DNA from: Eretmocerus hayati
Taxonomy: Eukaryota; Arthropoda; Insecta; Hymenoptera; Aphelinidae
DNA length: 64,000 nucleotides
Direction: 5' to 3'
Assembly (NCBI GenBank): GCA_029851415.1
Contig: CM056744.1
Span: 67,450,172 to 67,514,171 of the forward strand
Shown here: in pieces, positions 42,379 to 52,820 of the stretch
How the letters are laid out: every line of letters begins with the position of its first letter
How positions within the stretch are numbered: the stretch's first letter is position 1
The notes under the pieces: model-generated
What the model saw: the letters and a program-made list of their open reading frames with translations, nothing else
Told to the model about the DNA's origin: nothing
Databases searched by the model: none
Made by a program: the position numbers and the translations under genes

Positions 42379-44266
42379 GATGATGTCCAGCATTGACGGC
42401 AAGAATTCCCCAAGTAAAGCGGGGCCCCATTCGGATCTTGGGGAGGGGGGGGGGGCAACGATGCAAAGCGCGCTACCAGTGGCACACTTGGCTGGTGGAG
42501 TTACGCGTGAAGCTACAAGCGATGGAAATACGCCTCAGGCGAAGATAGTTGGAGAAAAAGACCAACACAAGAGAGGAGTAGACCTCACCCCGAACAGCAG
42601 GAAGAGGAAGGGATTGAGTGAGGAAGTAGAGAAGCGAACGCTGAAGCAATCGGAGCTCACATTCTCAAGCCAGAAAGAGGAGAACGCGAAGGTTGCTGCA
42701 GAAGCGCAAGCGGCGGCAGACAAGCTGATGAAGATCAACCCCGCGATCAAGATCCAGCTTACGCAAGACAAGAACAAGGAAGACGATACCGCCGATTCCA
42801 GTTCGGATTCAGGAGACTCTAACACCACCACGGAGTCCCAGAAGTCAGAAGACACCCTGGCATCCAAGGACTGTGACCGCGGACTCGAAAAAGGGCAAAA
42901 AACACCGGAGGATATGGACATCGATCGGTTCCCCACACCTGAGAAGGCCAGTCACCGAAGAAGTGGAAGCAAGGCCCCCGATCTAACGGAAGGATGGAGG
43001 GACTTGAAAATGTGCCGAGAACAGATAGAGGAGAAGACTCATCTTCTCCTCGACCACCTGAACTTGGTCATAGGGATAGCCGAGTCTGCCTCCAACATCC
43101 CAGAAGGAACTCAGGGCGACATGGGAGAGCTCAAGAAGATTGGCCACGCTCTCGAAGGCCTACTTGCGGCAGACAAAGGGAAGAGAGCGGCTTTCGAGAC
43201 CACACTTCTCGAAGCGGAGAAGACCCTAAAAATGAAGAGGAGTGCGCAGCCCTCTGGGCCAGCCGCGTCGGGAAGCGGCACACAGGGAAGGGGGGCGAAT
43301 AAACCGGAATCGCGACAAGGGAAACAACACGATACGAAGAGGACGCGACGCGGACATCCATCGGGAGCCCTCGAAACACCGCGCTCGACATCGACTCCTA
43401 ATAGGCCCAAGCAGGACGGGCCTTGGCAGGAAGTGGTCTCTAAGAGAAATACAAAGAGGGCAAAGAAAAGCGGTCGATCAAGTGACACCGCTGGAAAGAA
43501 GGCAATGATGAAGCCAAGAAGACCGAAATCCGACGCCGTTCTCGTCACGGCAAACCAAGGTGGGTTAAGCTACGCAGATATGCTGCGCAAGATAAAGACG
43601 GATGACCTTAATGAAGAAGTGGGCTCTAAAGTCACGGGCATCCGCAAGACACAGGAAGGACAAATCCTCATTGAACTGAGGAAGGGCACCGACGCTGCAG
43701 CCATCAAAGCGGCTCTGACACCAGTCGTCGGGCAAGAAGGGGCCGTCCACTGCCTCGCAAATAGCATGACCCTCGAGGTTCTCGGAGTCGACTACGATGT
43801 CGACAAAACTAAAGTGCAGAAGGACCTCGCGAAGGCCCTACCAGAAAACGAGGATGGAGCCATAATAGTCAAGAGCCTGCGAAACGGATCCCGAGGCACC
43901 CAAACAGCGGTTGTGTCCATCCCAGCGAGTTTCGCTCACCGCCTCCTGGACTGGAAAGAACCCAAGGTGGGATGGAGCAGAGTGAGAATCCGCGAGAAGG
44001 GAGGCATCCCACGCTGCTATAACTGCCTAGAGTATGGCCACAAGGCCTCAGGCTGCAAAAAAGAGAAGGCAGAAGAACGTCAACCGAAACTCTGCTTCCA
44101 GTGCGGTGAACCAGGACACCTCGCCGCTACCTGTAAGGAGAAACCGAAATGCCTCAGCTGCGTGGCTATCGGAACCAGATCTGACCATAGGTCGGGCTCC
44201 AGCAACTGCACAGCCTACCAAAACGCGAGGGCAACATATAGACGCAGGGGGGGGAGAAATGGCTAA
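42379..44266 (+). CDS. R1-clade ORF1 (Gag-like) with zinc knuckles
   Basis: The frame is open from 42161; the probable start is at about 42379 (MMSSIDGKN). The first two thirds are charged and low-complexity. Residues DMLRKIKT and KVTGIRKTQEGQILIELRKG belong to the RNA-binding-like domain preceding the knuckles. At the C-terminus are RCYNCLEYGHKASGC, LCFQCGEPGHLAATC and a third CLSC...H...C element. Its TAA (44264-44266) overlaps the ORF2 ATG (44259) in the string ATGGCTAA. The protein is intact and would coat the element RNA. Confidence 0.85.
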
Positions 44267-47200
44267 CTTCATCCAAGCCAACCTCAGGAGAAGCGGGGAC
44301 GCCTGTGACCTCCTACACACTGCCGCCAAAGAAGTGGGTATCGATGTTCTGATCATCTCCGAACCGCCTCGGGAGCGCGAACTTTCCCGATCAACATTCG
44401 ATCACTGGGAGACCGCTGTAATTCAGATCACGAATCCCACGATCCGCGAGACTGGATCAGCTGTTAGTGGCCGCAGTTATGCTCCAAAGACCATAGGGGG
44501 CACAGCTGTATACAGCTGCTACTATTCGCCGTCGCTCAAGACGCACGAATTTGAAGACGAGCTCCACGAACTAGAAGAGGATATGAGGCAATGGGGGGGC
44601 CCAGTTATAATCGCGGGGGATTTCAACTCCAAGGAACCGACTTGGAGCGGGGGGCCGCGCGATAGACGGGGGGTAATACTCGCTGATGCCATCGAGGCAT
44701 TAGGATTAGTGCTCGCGAACGAGACGGGGGTTATCACCTGTTACCGGCACGAAACTCGGTCCCGGGAGGGAAATTCGTCATCGGTCCTCGACCTGACGTT
44801 CATGAGCCCGTCGCTCATGGGACGTATGACATCGTGGGAAGTTCTGGACACGGAAACTCTCAGTGACCATCGACACATTCGGTTTCGGCTTAGGACTGAC
44901 GGACAGAGACAGACGACACGCAGACCGCGACCAACGGGGTGCCAGGTACGGAAGCTGGACGAGGGAAAATTCCGGGAATCGATAGTATTAGTCGAAGATC
45001 TCCCGATGAACTCCGCCTCGGACGAGGCTGTGGCGATGGTAACATTCGCCATCACGAGAGCTTGCGACGCGTCGATGCCTCGCAGGACAACACCATGTTT
45101 CTGGAGGAAACCAGAGTACTGGATCACCGATGAGATCGAGGCTCTACGAAGAACGAGCAACAAGAAAAGGAGGACCGCATGGCGATCAAGGAAGCTGCAA
45201 CGACCATCGCTGGCGGAAGATGACAGAGCGTACAAAGAAGCAAAGAAGGATCTCATTCTAGCCATCCGGAGGAGCAAAGAGAAGTGCTGGGGTGAACTGT
45301 GCGACATGGTCAACGAAGACCCCTGGGGCAGGCCATATCGCGTGGTCATGTCAAAGGTCCGACCCCGGAGGGGCAACCCAGCACCGACCGATGCAGCAAC
45401 ATTGCGCAACATCGTGGGAGATCTCTTCCCAGCAGGAGAACCCAGAGTTACATTCCCTACCGAGAGCCAAGAACCCATCCCGCTCTCCACTATGCGAGAG
45501 CTACTCATAGCGGCGAAGAGGCTGCGAAACGGCAAGGCCCTTGGCCTGGACGGCATTCCAAACGAGGCTCTGAAACTGGTCTCCAAATACAAGCCAGATT
45601 CACTCCTCGACCTCTTCAAAATCTGTCTGAGCGCGGGAATTTTCCCGGACAAGTGGAAACGCCAGAAGCTGGTCCTGATACCTGAGGGTCAAGGAGGTCA
45701 ACGCCCTCTCAGCATGCTCGACAATATCGGGAGAATGTACAAGAGGATGGTGCTCAACAGGGCGGAGAAAGCCTACGAAGAAGGCGGTGGGCTATCACCA
45801 ATGCAGTTCGGGTTCCGGGAGGGACGGAGCACTGTTCACGCGATCGAGGCGGTCCGAGAACGGGTTCAAGCGTCGGTAGGGAACCCATACCAAGGAAGGA
45901 GGATTCTGTGCCATCATTGCGTTGGACATAAAGAACGCATTCAACTGCGTGAGCTGGGAGCGGGTTCATCAATCTCAAGCAGGTAAAGTGCCCCCCTATC
46001 TACTAGCCGTCACGAGTGACTACCTGCGGAACAGGACCCTCGTGTACGACACCGACGAGGGACAAGACTCGGGTACTGTCCGCCGGAATCGGACAGGGAT
46101 CGGTTTCCGGGCCGTTCAACTGGAACACCCAGTACGACAGCTTACTGTCTATCGAACTGCCAGAAGGAGTGATAATAGTGGCTTTTGCGGTCGACGCGGG
46201 ACTCATAGTATGGGCTGACAACGGGGAACTCTTGGGTAGACGCGCGAACGAAGCGCTGGCCCGAGTCTACGAGTGGATGATTAGCAGGCTCCTGGAGCTC
46301 GCTGTCAAGAAGTGCGAAGCAATCGTGGTCACAAGGCGTAGGAAGTTCGACTTACCCCGGTTTTATATCAACGGGCAAGAGATTCCACGGAAAACAGAGC
46401 TGAAATACCTCGGTGTATGGCTCGACGACAAGTGTTCGTTCAAAAAGCACATCCAGGAAGCCGCCCAGAAGGCGAGCAGGGTCGGTGCGGCGCTCCAGCG
46501 GCTCATGCCAAATATCGGAGGACCCAAGGAAAAGAGGCGCGCACTTCTCAACACCGTCACCACCTCCATCATGCTGTACGGTGCACCCGTATGGGGAAAG
46601 AGAGTATAGAAGACCATCATCGAGAAGAGGATGGGGCCTGTCCACCGGAGAGCGGCCTCGAGAAGTATCCGTGCCTACCGCACCGTGTCAGGAGATGCGG
46701 CTTACGTATTGGCGAGTACACCGCCCATCCACTTGCTCGTCGCGGAGCAAGTGAGGATCTGGGACCGCCAGAAAGTGATCGGAGCCGAACGAGTACTCAC
46801 TCCAACGATGAAGGAGATCATCCGCGACAACGAGAAGGAAACCACCCTTGAGCATTGGCACACTGAGTGGGATTCGCCATTTGCAAATGTCAGATGGACG
46901 CACCGGCTGATCCGTGACGTAGCCAAATGGACGGAACGCACACACGGAGAGGTAGATTACTGGACGACGCAAGCACTGAGTGACCACGGTTGCTCCGGTG
47001 CCTACCTGACCCGGTTCAAGAAGAGGACATCCCCAGCATGTCAGTCATGCGGGGACAACTGGGATGATGCTGAACACGCCCTGTTCACGTACAACGACAC
47101 ACAAAGAGAGCGCGCCGAGTTGGATGGATGGCTGGGTGCTCAACTGACACCTGAGAACCTCGTCCCGTTCTTACTTCGCAACCAGGAGACATGGGATAGA

Positions 47201-47287
47201 GTCACCGGATACATCAAGCTGGTGATGACCCGTAAGGAGGAGGAAGAGAGGGAGGTGAGGCGCCTTGATGCCGGCGAATCACAGTAA
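44259..47287 (+). pseudogene. R1-clade ORF2: endonuclease, RT and C-terminal zinc region, copy 1
   Basis: It starts MANFIQANLRRS. The endonuclease has GDFNSKEPTW and SDHRHIRF. RT has the GKALGLDGIPNEALK block, GFREGRSTVHAIEAV, then after a frameshift near 45915 MDIKNAFNCVSW, and after another near 46080 GIGQGSVSGPFNW. The catalytic box reads FAVDA where [FY]ADD is expected, so an essential Asp is Val. TAG at 46607-46609 interrupts the frame. The C-terminus (46631-47287) ends with CQSCGDNWDDAEHALFTY, the zinc-binding motif typical of this clade. Confidence 0.88.
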
Positions 47288-47760
47288 ACCTGCTGATTCA
47301 AACAGAAGAGGTCCAAATGGTTCCAGGAGGAATATGATGGACTGAAGAGGGAAGGAATAAGAGAGAAGAGAGATGATCGAAGATCGGGGAAAGAAGAGAG
47401 ATCGAAGAAAGAAGAAAGAAGAATGAAGAATGAAGAGATTGAAGAAGATCGAAGAAGGGGAAACAACGCCTGCGAGTAGTGAGAAGAGAGACCTTCGATC
47501 CTGAGCGCGAGACGCCGCCGGCCCTGGAGTAATGCTCACGCTGTGCCGGGGCCGGATTGGTAAGTTGGTGGATCTCTCCCTTGTCCAATGGCCGGCGCCA
47601 ACGAAGAAGGAAGAGAGGGTTTACCCGGTTCCGATGGCCGTATCGATGCGGATTCCAGCCCGGGACTGTTTGGGAGGTGCTGGCCAGCCGTGTTTGGCTA
47701 ACCGGTGCCTCTCCTCCGTACGTCGCAGCGTATTCGCCCTACAACCACCTTGAAAAGAAA

Positions 47761-47772
47761 GAGAGAGAGAGA
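47761..47772. repeat. Short (GA)n between tandem R1-clade copies
   Basis: This is a GA tract separating the 3' end of copy 1 from the 5' end of copy 2. Confidence 0.85.
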
Positions 47773-48022
47773 GACTCCGTAAGGGCCTTTGGGTGTGACC
47801 TCCGGGTTCCACTTGGAGCTTGAGGGAGCGACGCCCCTCCGGACCCGAGTCCTACACTTACACCTACACACACTACACCCCACACGCACCATACTTACGC
47901 CCGCTCAAGCACTACACAGACATATCAACATTATACCGAACACGCATCACACAAAACACCACACCCGTGCTGGTCTGGTCCGGGGTCGGCCAGCTTGCGA
48001 TTCCAGGCCCTGGAAAGAAGAA

Positions 48023-49905
48023 GAAAGAAGATGATGTCCAGCATTGACGGCAAGAATTCTCCAAGTAAAGCAGGGCCCCATTCGGATCTTGGGGGGGGGG
48101 GCAACGATGCGAAGCGCGCTACCAGTGACACACTTGGCTGGTGGACTCACGCGTAAAGCAACAAGTGATGGAAATACGCCACAGGCGGAAGGAGTTGGAA
48201 GAAAGGACCACCGCAAGAGGAAGGTAGACCTCACCCCAAACAACAAGAAAAGGAAGGGTTTGGGTGAGGAAGCGGAAAAACGAGTGCTAAAGCAATCGAA
48301 GCTCACTTTTCCGGTCCAACTAGGGAAGAATGCTAAGGTGGCAGCAGAAGCACAAGAGGCGGCAGAGAAGCTGCTGAAGAACAACCCCGCGCTCAGGATC
48401 CAGATTACGCAACCTAGCAACGGGGTTGATGACGCCGTCAACTTGAGCTCAGACTCGAGCGAGTCCGACTCCACTATAGGGTCCCAGGGGAACGGAACAA
48501 TCCTGACTCCCGGAATCGGTGCGCTCGATGAGAGAGTACACGATGAAGAGTCTGATGGGATGGTGATTGACCATATCCTTTCATCCGGAGATGCTGCACG
48601 ACAGAAGAGTGAAAACGAGGCCAGCGATCTCATGGGGTAATGGGAAGACCTGAAAATGTGCCGGGAAGAGATGGAGGAAAAGACATGTCTCCTCCTCGAG
48701 CACTTCAACTTGGTTATAGGGATAGCCAAAACTGTTTTCAGCAACCCAGAAGGGACTAAGGGTGACATTGAAGAACTCAAGAAGATAGGCCACGCGCTCG
48801 AAGGCCTACTCGCGACAGACAAGGTGAAGCGGGCTGCTTCCGAGACAACGCTCCTCGAAACGGAAAAGACCCTGAAAGCGAGGGGGAATGTGCAGCCTCC
48901 GGCCACAAAAAAACCGGCCGCATCGGGTGATGGCTTCCAGAGGAGGAGGCAGGGAAACCGGAATCACGACCGGGACAACCACGCGGTTCGAAGAGGACGC
49001 GATACGGACCTCCACCGGGAGGTCTCGGAACACCGCGCTCGACATCGACGCCCAATCGGCCTGAGCAGAATGGGCCTTGGAAGGAAGTTGTGTCGAAGAA
49101 AGGAGCAGAGAAGGCGAAGAAGAGTGGTAGGTCGAATGATACCGCCGGAAAGAAGGCGAAATGAAGCCAAAAAGAGCCAAGCCTGAGGTCATCCTCGTCA
49201 CGGCCAATGAGGGAGGGCTCACCTACGCAGACATGCTGCGGAGAATCAAGACGAATGCCGTCGACGAGGAAGTAGGCACAAAAGTCACGGGCTTCCGCAA
49301 GACAAAGGAGGGCCAAGTCCTCATCGAATTGAGGAAGGGTACCGACGCCACAGCCGTGAAGACAGCATCGGCACCAGTGGTCGGCGAAGAAGGAGCTGTC
49401 CATTGCCTCCTGAACACATCTACTCTTGAAGTGCTCGGAGTCGACTACGACATTGACAAGAACCGAGTACTCAAGGACCTCGCTAAGGCCCTGCCAGAGA
49501 TTAAGAGAGGAAATATTGCAGTGAGGTCTCTCCGAATCGGTTATCGGGGCACCCAAACGGTGGTCGTCTCGGTCCCAACAAGACTGGCCCACCACCTCCT
49601 GGACTGGAAGGAGCCCAAGGTTGGATGGGGCAGAGTCAGGATTCGCGAAAAAGGCGGCATTCCACGGTGTTACAACTGTCTTGAGTACGGCCACAAGGCT
49701 TCGGGCTGCAAGAAGGAGAAGACGGAGGACCGGGAACCAAAACTCTGCTTCCAGTGCGGCAAACCAGGACACCTCGCCGCAACCTGCAAAGGGAAGCCGA
49801 AGTGCTTGAGCTGTGCGGCGATCGGGTCCAAATCTGATCACAGATCTGGGGCGAGCAACTGCTTGCCCACCAAGAGGCGAAGAGCACGTATAAACGGAGG
49901 AGAGG
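48023..49905 (+). pseudogene. R1-clade ORF1, copy 2, broken
   Basis: The frame is split into 48044-48640, 48656-49186 and 49161 onward by a stop (TAA 48638-48640) and frameshifts. The last segment carries YADMLRRIKT, KVTGFRKTKEGQVLIELRKG and the knuckles RCYNCLEYGHKASGC and LCFQCGKPGHLAATC. After the third Cys cluster the frame runs on into ORF2 without a stop, because of an indel. Confidence 0.8.
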
Positions 49906-49910
49906 TCGAA

Positions 49911-51365
49911 ATGGCTAATTTCATCCAAGCCAACCTCAGGAAGAGCGGGGACGCGAACGATCTCCTACGCGCTGTAGCCAAAGGAGACGAGATCGATCTT
50001 CTGATTATCTTCGAACCGCCTCAAAAGCGCGAATTCTCCCGATCGACATTCGATCACTGGGGGACCGCTCTAATCCAGATCATAAATCCTGTGATCTGTG
50101 AGACTGGACCAGCTGTAAGTGGCCGCGGCTTCGCTCGAAAGACCATAGGGGGCACAGCAGTCCACAGCTGCTACTATTCGCCGTCGCTCAAGACGCACGA
50201 ATTCGAAGACGAGCTCCACGACCTAGAAGAGGATGTGAGGCAATGGGAGGGGGGGGCCCAGTTATAATCGCGGGGGATTTCAACTCCAAGGAACCGACTT
50301 GGAGCGGGGGCCTCGTGATAGACGGGGGGTAATACTCGCTGATGCCATGGAGGCATTGGGATTAGTGCTCGTGAACGAGACGGGGGTCATCACCTACTAC
50401 CGACACGACACTCGGTCCCGGGAGGGAGGTTCGTCATCGGTCCTAGACCTGACGTTCATGAGCCCGTCGCTCATGGGACGTATGACATCGTGGGAAGTTC
50501 TGGACACGGAAACACTGAGTGACCATCGACATATTCGGTTTCGGCTTAACATTGACGGACAGGAACAGACGACACGTAGACCGCGACCGACGGGGTGGCA
50601 GGTGCGCAAGCTGGACGAGGGAAAATTCCGGGAATCGATAGAAACAGCCGAAGATCTTCCGACGGACCCCACCGCAGACGAGGCTGTGGATATTGTGACG
50701 AGCACCATCACAAGAGCTTGTGACGCATCGATGCCTCGCAAGACAACATCATGCTTTTGGAGGAAACCAGAGTACTGGTTCAGCGACGAGATAAAATGTC
50801 TACAAAGAACGAGCAATAAGAAAAGGAGGACCGCGTGGCGATCAAGGAAACTGAAACGACCATCACTGGCGGAAGATAACAGGGCGTACAGAGAAGCAAA
50901 GAAGGTTCTCGTTCTAGCCATCCGGAGAAGCAAAGAGAAGTGCTGGGGTGAATTGTGCAACATGGTCAATGGAGACCCGTGGGGCACGCCATACCGAGTG
51001 GTTATGTCCAAGGTCCGGCCCCGGAGGGGCAACCCATCACCGACCGAAGCAAGTACTTTGCGCAGCATCGTGGAAGAACTCTTTCCAGCAGGAGAACCTA
51101 GAGTCACATTCCCTCCGGAGAGCGACGACCCCATCCTGCTCTTCACTTTGCAAGAGCTACTCAAAGCGGCGAAGAGGCTGCCAAACGGCAAGGCCCCTGG
51201 CCTGGACGGCATTCCAAACGAGGCTCTGGAACTGGTCTTCAAATACAAGCCAGATTCACTCCTCGACCTCGTCAACATCTGTCTGAGTCCGGGAACTTCC
51301 CGGACAAGTGGAAACGCCAGAAGCTGGTCCTGATACCTAAAGGTCAGGGAGGTCAACGCCCTCTC
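49911..51365 (+). pseudogene. R1-clade ORF2, copy 2: endonuclease and N-terminal RT
   Basis: It starts MANFIQANLRKS at 49911, in the same frame as the end of ORF1. A frameshift in a G-run near 50255 removes the GDFN block from the frame. The second segment (50299-51333) has the SDHRHIRF block and GKAPGLDGIPNEAL. The sequence ends at the deletion junction before the catalytic motifs. It cannot encode an active RT. Confidence 0.82.
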
Positions 51366-52102
51366 ATTTATAGTGTTTTGGTCTCCCTATCACATCTACG
51401 GATGTAGAGTGTGGACAATCCCCATCATCATGGTGGACTAACTTATTTTCCCTCCAAAATCACCTCATGACGCATCCCCCGATGGAGTCAATTCTAGAAG
51501 TGGTATTTGATGGATCTATGAGGTCTTTCATGTGAGAAGATTGAGGGTGGATGAAATTCTACGACCGCTGTCTCCTTGAGACGAATGTCCATCTCGTAAA
51601 AATTCATTTCTTCATAGAAGGATCCTGAAATGGACTTTTTTCGGAAACAGGAGCGGTTACGATTTTCGTTGTTGCGGGGAAATGTCACATTTTTCATGTA
51701 TTTCAAGCGTGAAAAAGAAATTCTGAAGGGCAAGCACCTTTGGGTTAAACTCATTTCTAGAGCACCGTGATGTCCTGTCATCAGATTTTCCCTTATATTC
51801 TACTTGAAGAAAATAAAAAGAGTAGGGGAGGGAGGATGAGAGAAGAGAGAGAGAGCGAGAAAGTGTTACTCGGTCGGGGACTCCTTGCATTCGGCGTCTT
51901 TTTTGATCTACGTGGTGATTTTCTTTCACCTCATTCGTTCCGGGGAGGGAAATTCTAGCGAGTGATCGATCAGAAGACTTCCTCTTACGGGAACCTAACT
52001 CATCACTCGCTGTATCATCCATCCTGCTCCCGAGCTCGGTGTTTAGACTTATCCGACACTGTTCGATATTTTTCGTGTAATGGAAATAATTCGACATTCC
52101 AG
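51366..52102. other. Sequence upstream of the dynein exon (intron candidate)
   Basis: No retroelement similarity or coding motif is visible. It ends in TTCGACATTCCAG, a plausible 3' splice site, so this should be intron if the exon is active. I saw no further dynein exon in it. Confidence 0.5.
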
Positions 52103-52537
52103 GACTTCCCGGTATGGCTTGGTGGTCTATTCAATCCTGAAGCTTACGTCACAGCAACGAGGCAATGCATAGCACAAGCGAACAATTGGTCATTAGAAGA
52201 ACTCCAGTTAGAGGTTTACATCCGCAACGATGATGATTCCAGCGTCGATGATTGTTCTTTCGCAGTGACAGGCTTGAAGTTACAAGGAGCTCAGTGCAAG
52301 AATAATCAACTGTATTTAACGTCTACGATCATGACAGATCTCCATGTCACAGTTTTGAGATGGGTCAGACATTCATCCACGGATTTGGACCACAAAAAAC
52401 TCTGTTTACCTGTATATCTGAATTGTATGAGGACAGAATTACTATTCACTATTGATCTGAATGTGGCACCGAATCAAGACGCTCACAGTTTTTATGAGAG
52501 GGGAGTCGCTATCCTTGTATCAACTGCTTTGAACTGA
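52103..52537 (+). CDS. Terminal exon of cytoplasmic dynein heavy chain
   Basis: 145 codons are open from the AG acceptor (52101-52102) to TGA 52535-52537. VWLGGLFNPEAYVTATRQC, then AQANNWSLEELQLEV, FAVTGLKLQGA, LRWVRH, LPVYLN and SFYERGVAILV are the C-terminal region of cytoplasmic dynein 1 heavy chain, the microtubule minus-end motor subunit. Length from WLGG to the stop fits the family. The frame continues upstream of the AG (from 51962) without dynein-like sequence, which supports an intron there. There are no stops or frameshifts. Preceding exons are not in the window as far as I can see, so it is either the last exon after a very long intron or an isolated copy. Confidence 0.85.
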   Translation, partial: DFPVWLGGLFNPEAYVTATRQCIAQANNWSLEELQLEVYIRNDDDSSVDDCSFAVTGLKLQGAQCKNNQLYLTSTIMTDLHVTVLRWVRHSSTDLDHKKLCLPVYLNCMRTELLFTIDLNVAPNQDAHSFYERGVAILVSTALN

Positions 52538-52599
52538 GAACCTATGGGACCGTTACTGTTGCAATTTTGAATCTCTCTGTGAACTATCCCTGACTTCGT

Positions 52600-52605
52600 A
52601 ATAAA
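52600..52605 (+). promoter_or_regulatory. Poly(A) signal AATAAA of the dynein transcript
   Basis: AATAAA lies 63 nt after the dynein stop codon, a plausible cleavage and polyadenylation signal giving a short 3' UTR. Confidence 0.6.
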
Positions 52606-52820
52606 ACCGACGCAAATGGAGGAAGGCACATTTGAATAAGTATCTTGCCATTCTGAGTATATTCCGATACAGTTGGCTGTGTATTTTTGTAATATCCGTG
52701 GGAGTGAGTCAATGTCCCGCTAGGGAGCATCCCCGATACCTTGCAGGAATCATACGTCCCACATCAGACTTCGGAATCCACTGGTATTTGAGAAGATAGT
52801 GAGGATATACAAACTTGGAA

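Larger units (their letters stand above)
42130..47758 (+). mobile_element. R1-clade non-LTR retrotransposon, copy 1 (full length, degraded)
   Basis: The copy starts after (GA)n with a short 5' UTR, ORF1, ORF2 and about 470 bp of 3' UTR rich in GAAGA repeats, and ends ACCACCTTGAAAAG directly before another (GA)n. The next copy begins right after that tract with the same 5' sequence. Two zinc-binding regions (ORF1 end, ORF2 end) and ORF overlap are R1-clade traits. Confidence 0.88.
47773..51365 (+). mobile_element. R1-clade non-LTR retrotransposon, copy 2 (3'-truncated)
   Basis: It lies head-to-tail after copy 1 and begins CTCCGTAAGGGCC directly after (GA)n. Gene order and sequence follow copy 1, with many substitutions. 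Similarity stops at about 51365, in the RT region just after the point matching 45710 of copy 1; the rest of ORF2 and the 3' UTR are absent. Loss of the 3' end is not a reverse-transcription truncation, so a deletion or rearrangement is likely. Confidence 0.88.

Noticed and set aside
44741..51356. Long minus-strand ORFs (for example 48777-49928, 44741-45652, 50397-51356)
   Set aside because: Shadows of GC-rich R1-clade ORF1 and ORF2; Arg/Ser/Cys-rich composition and no domains.
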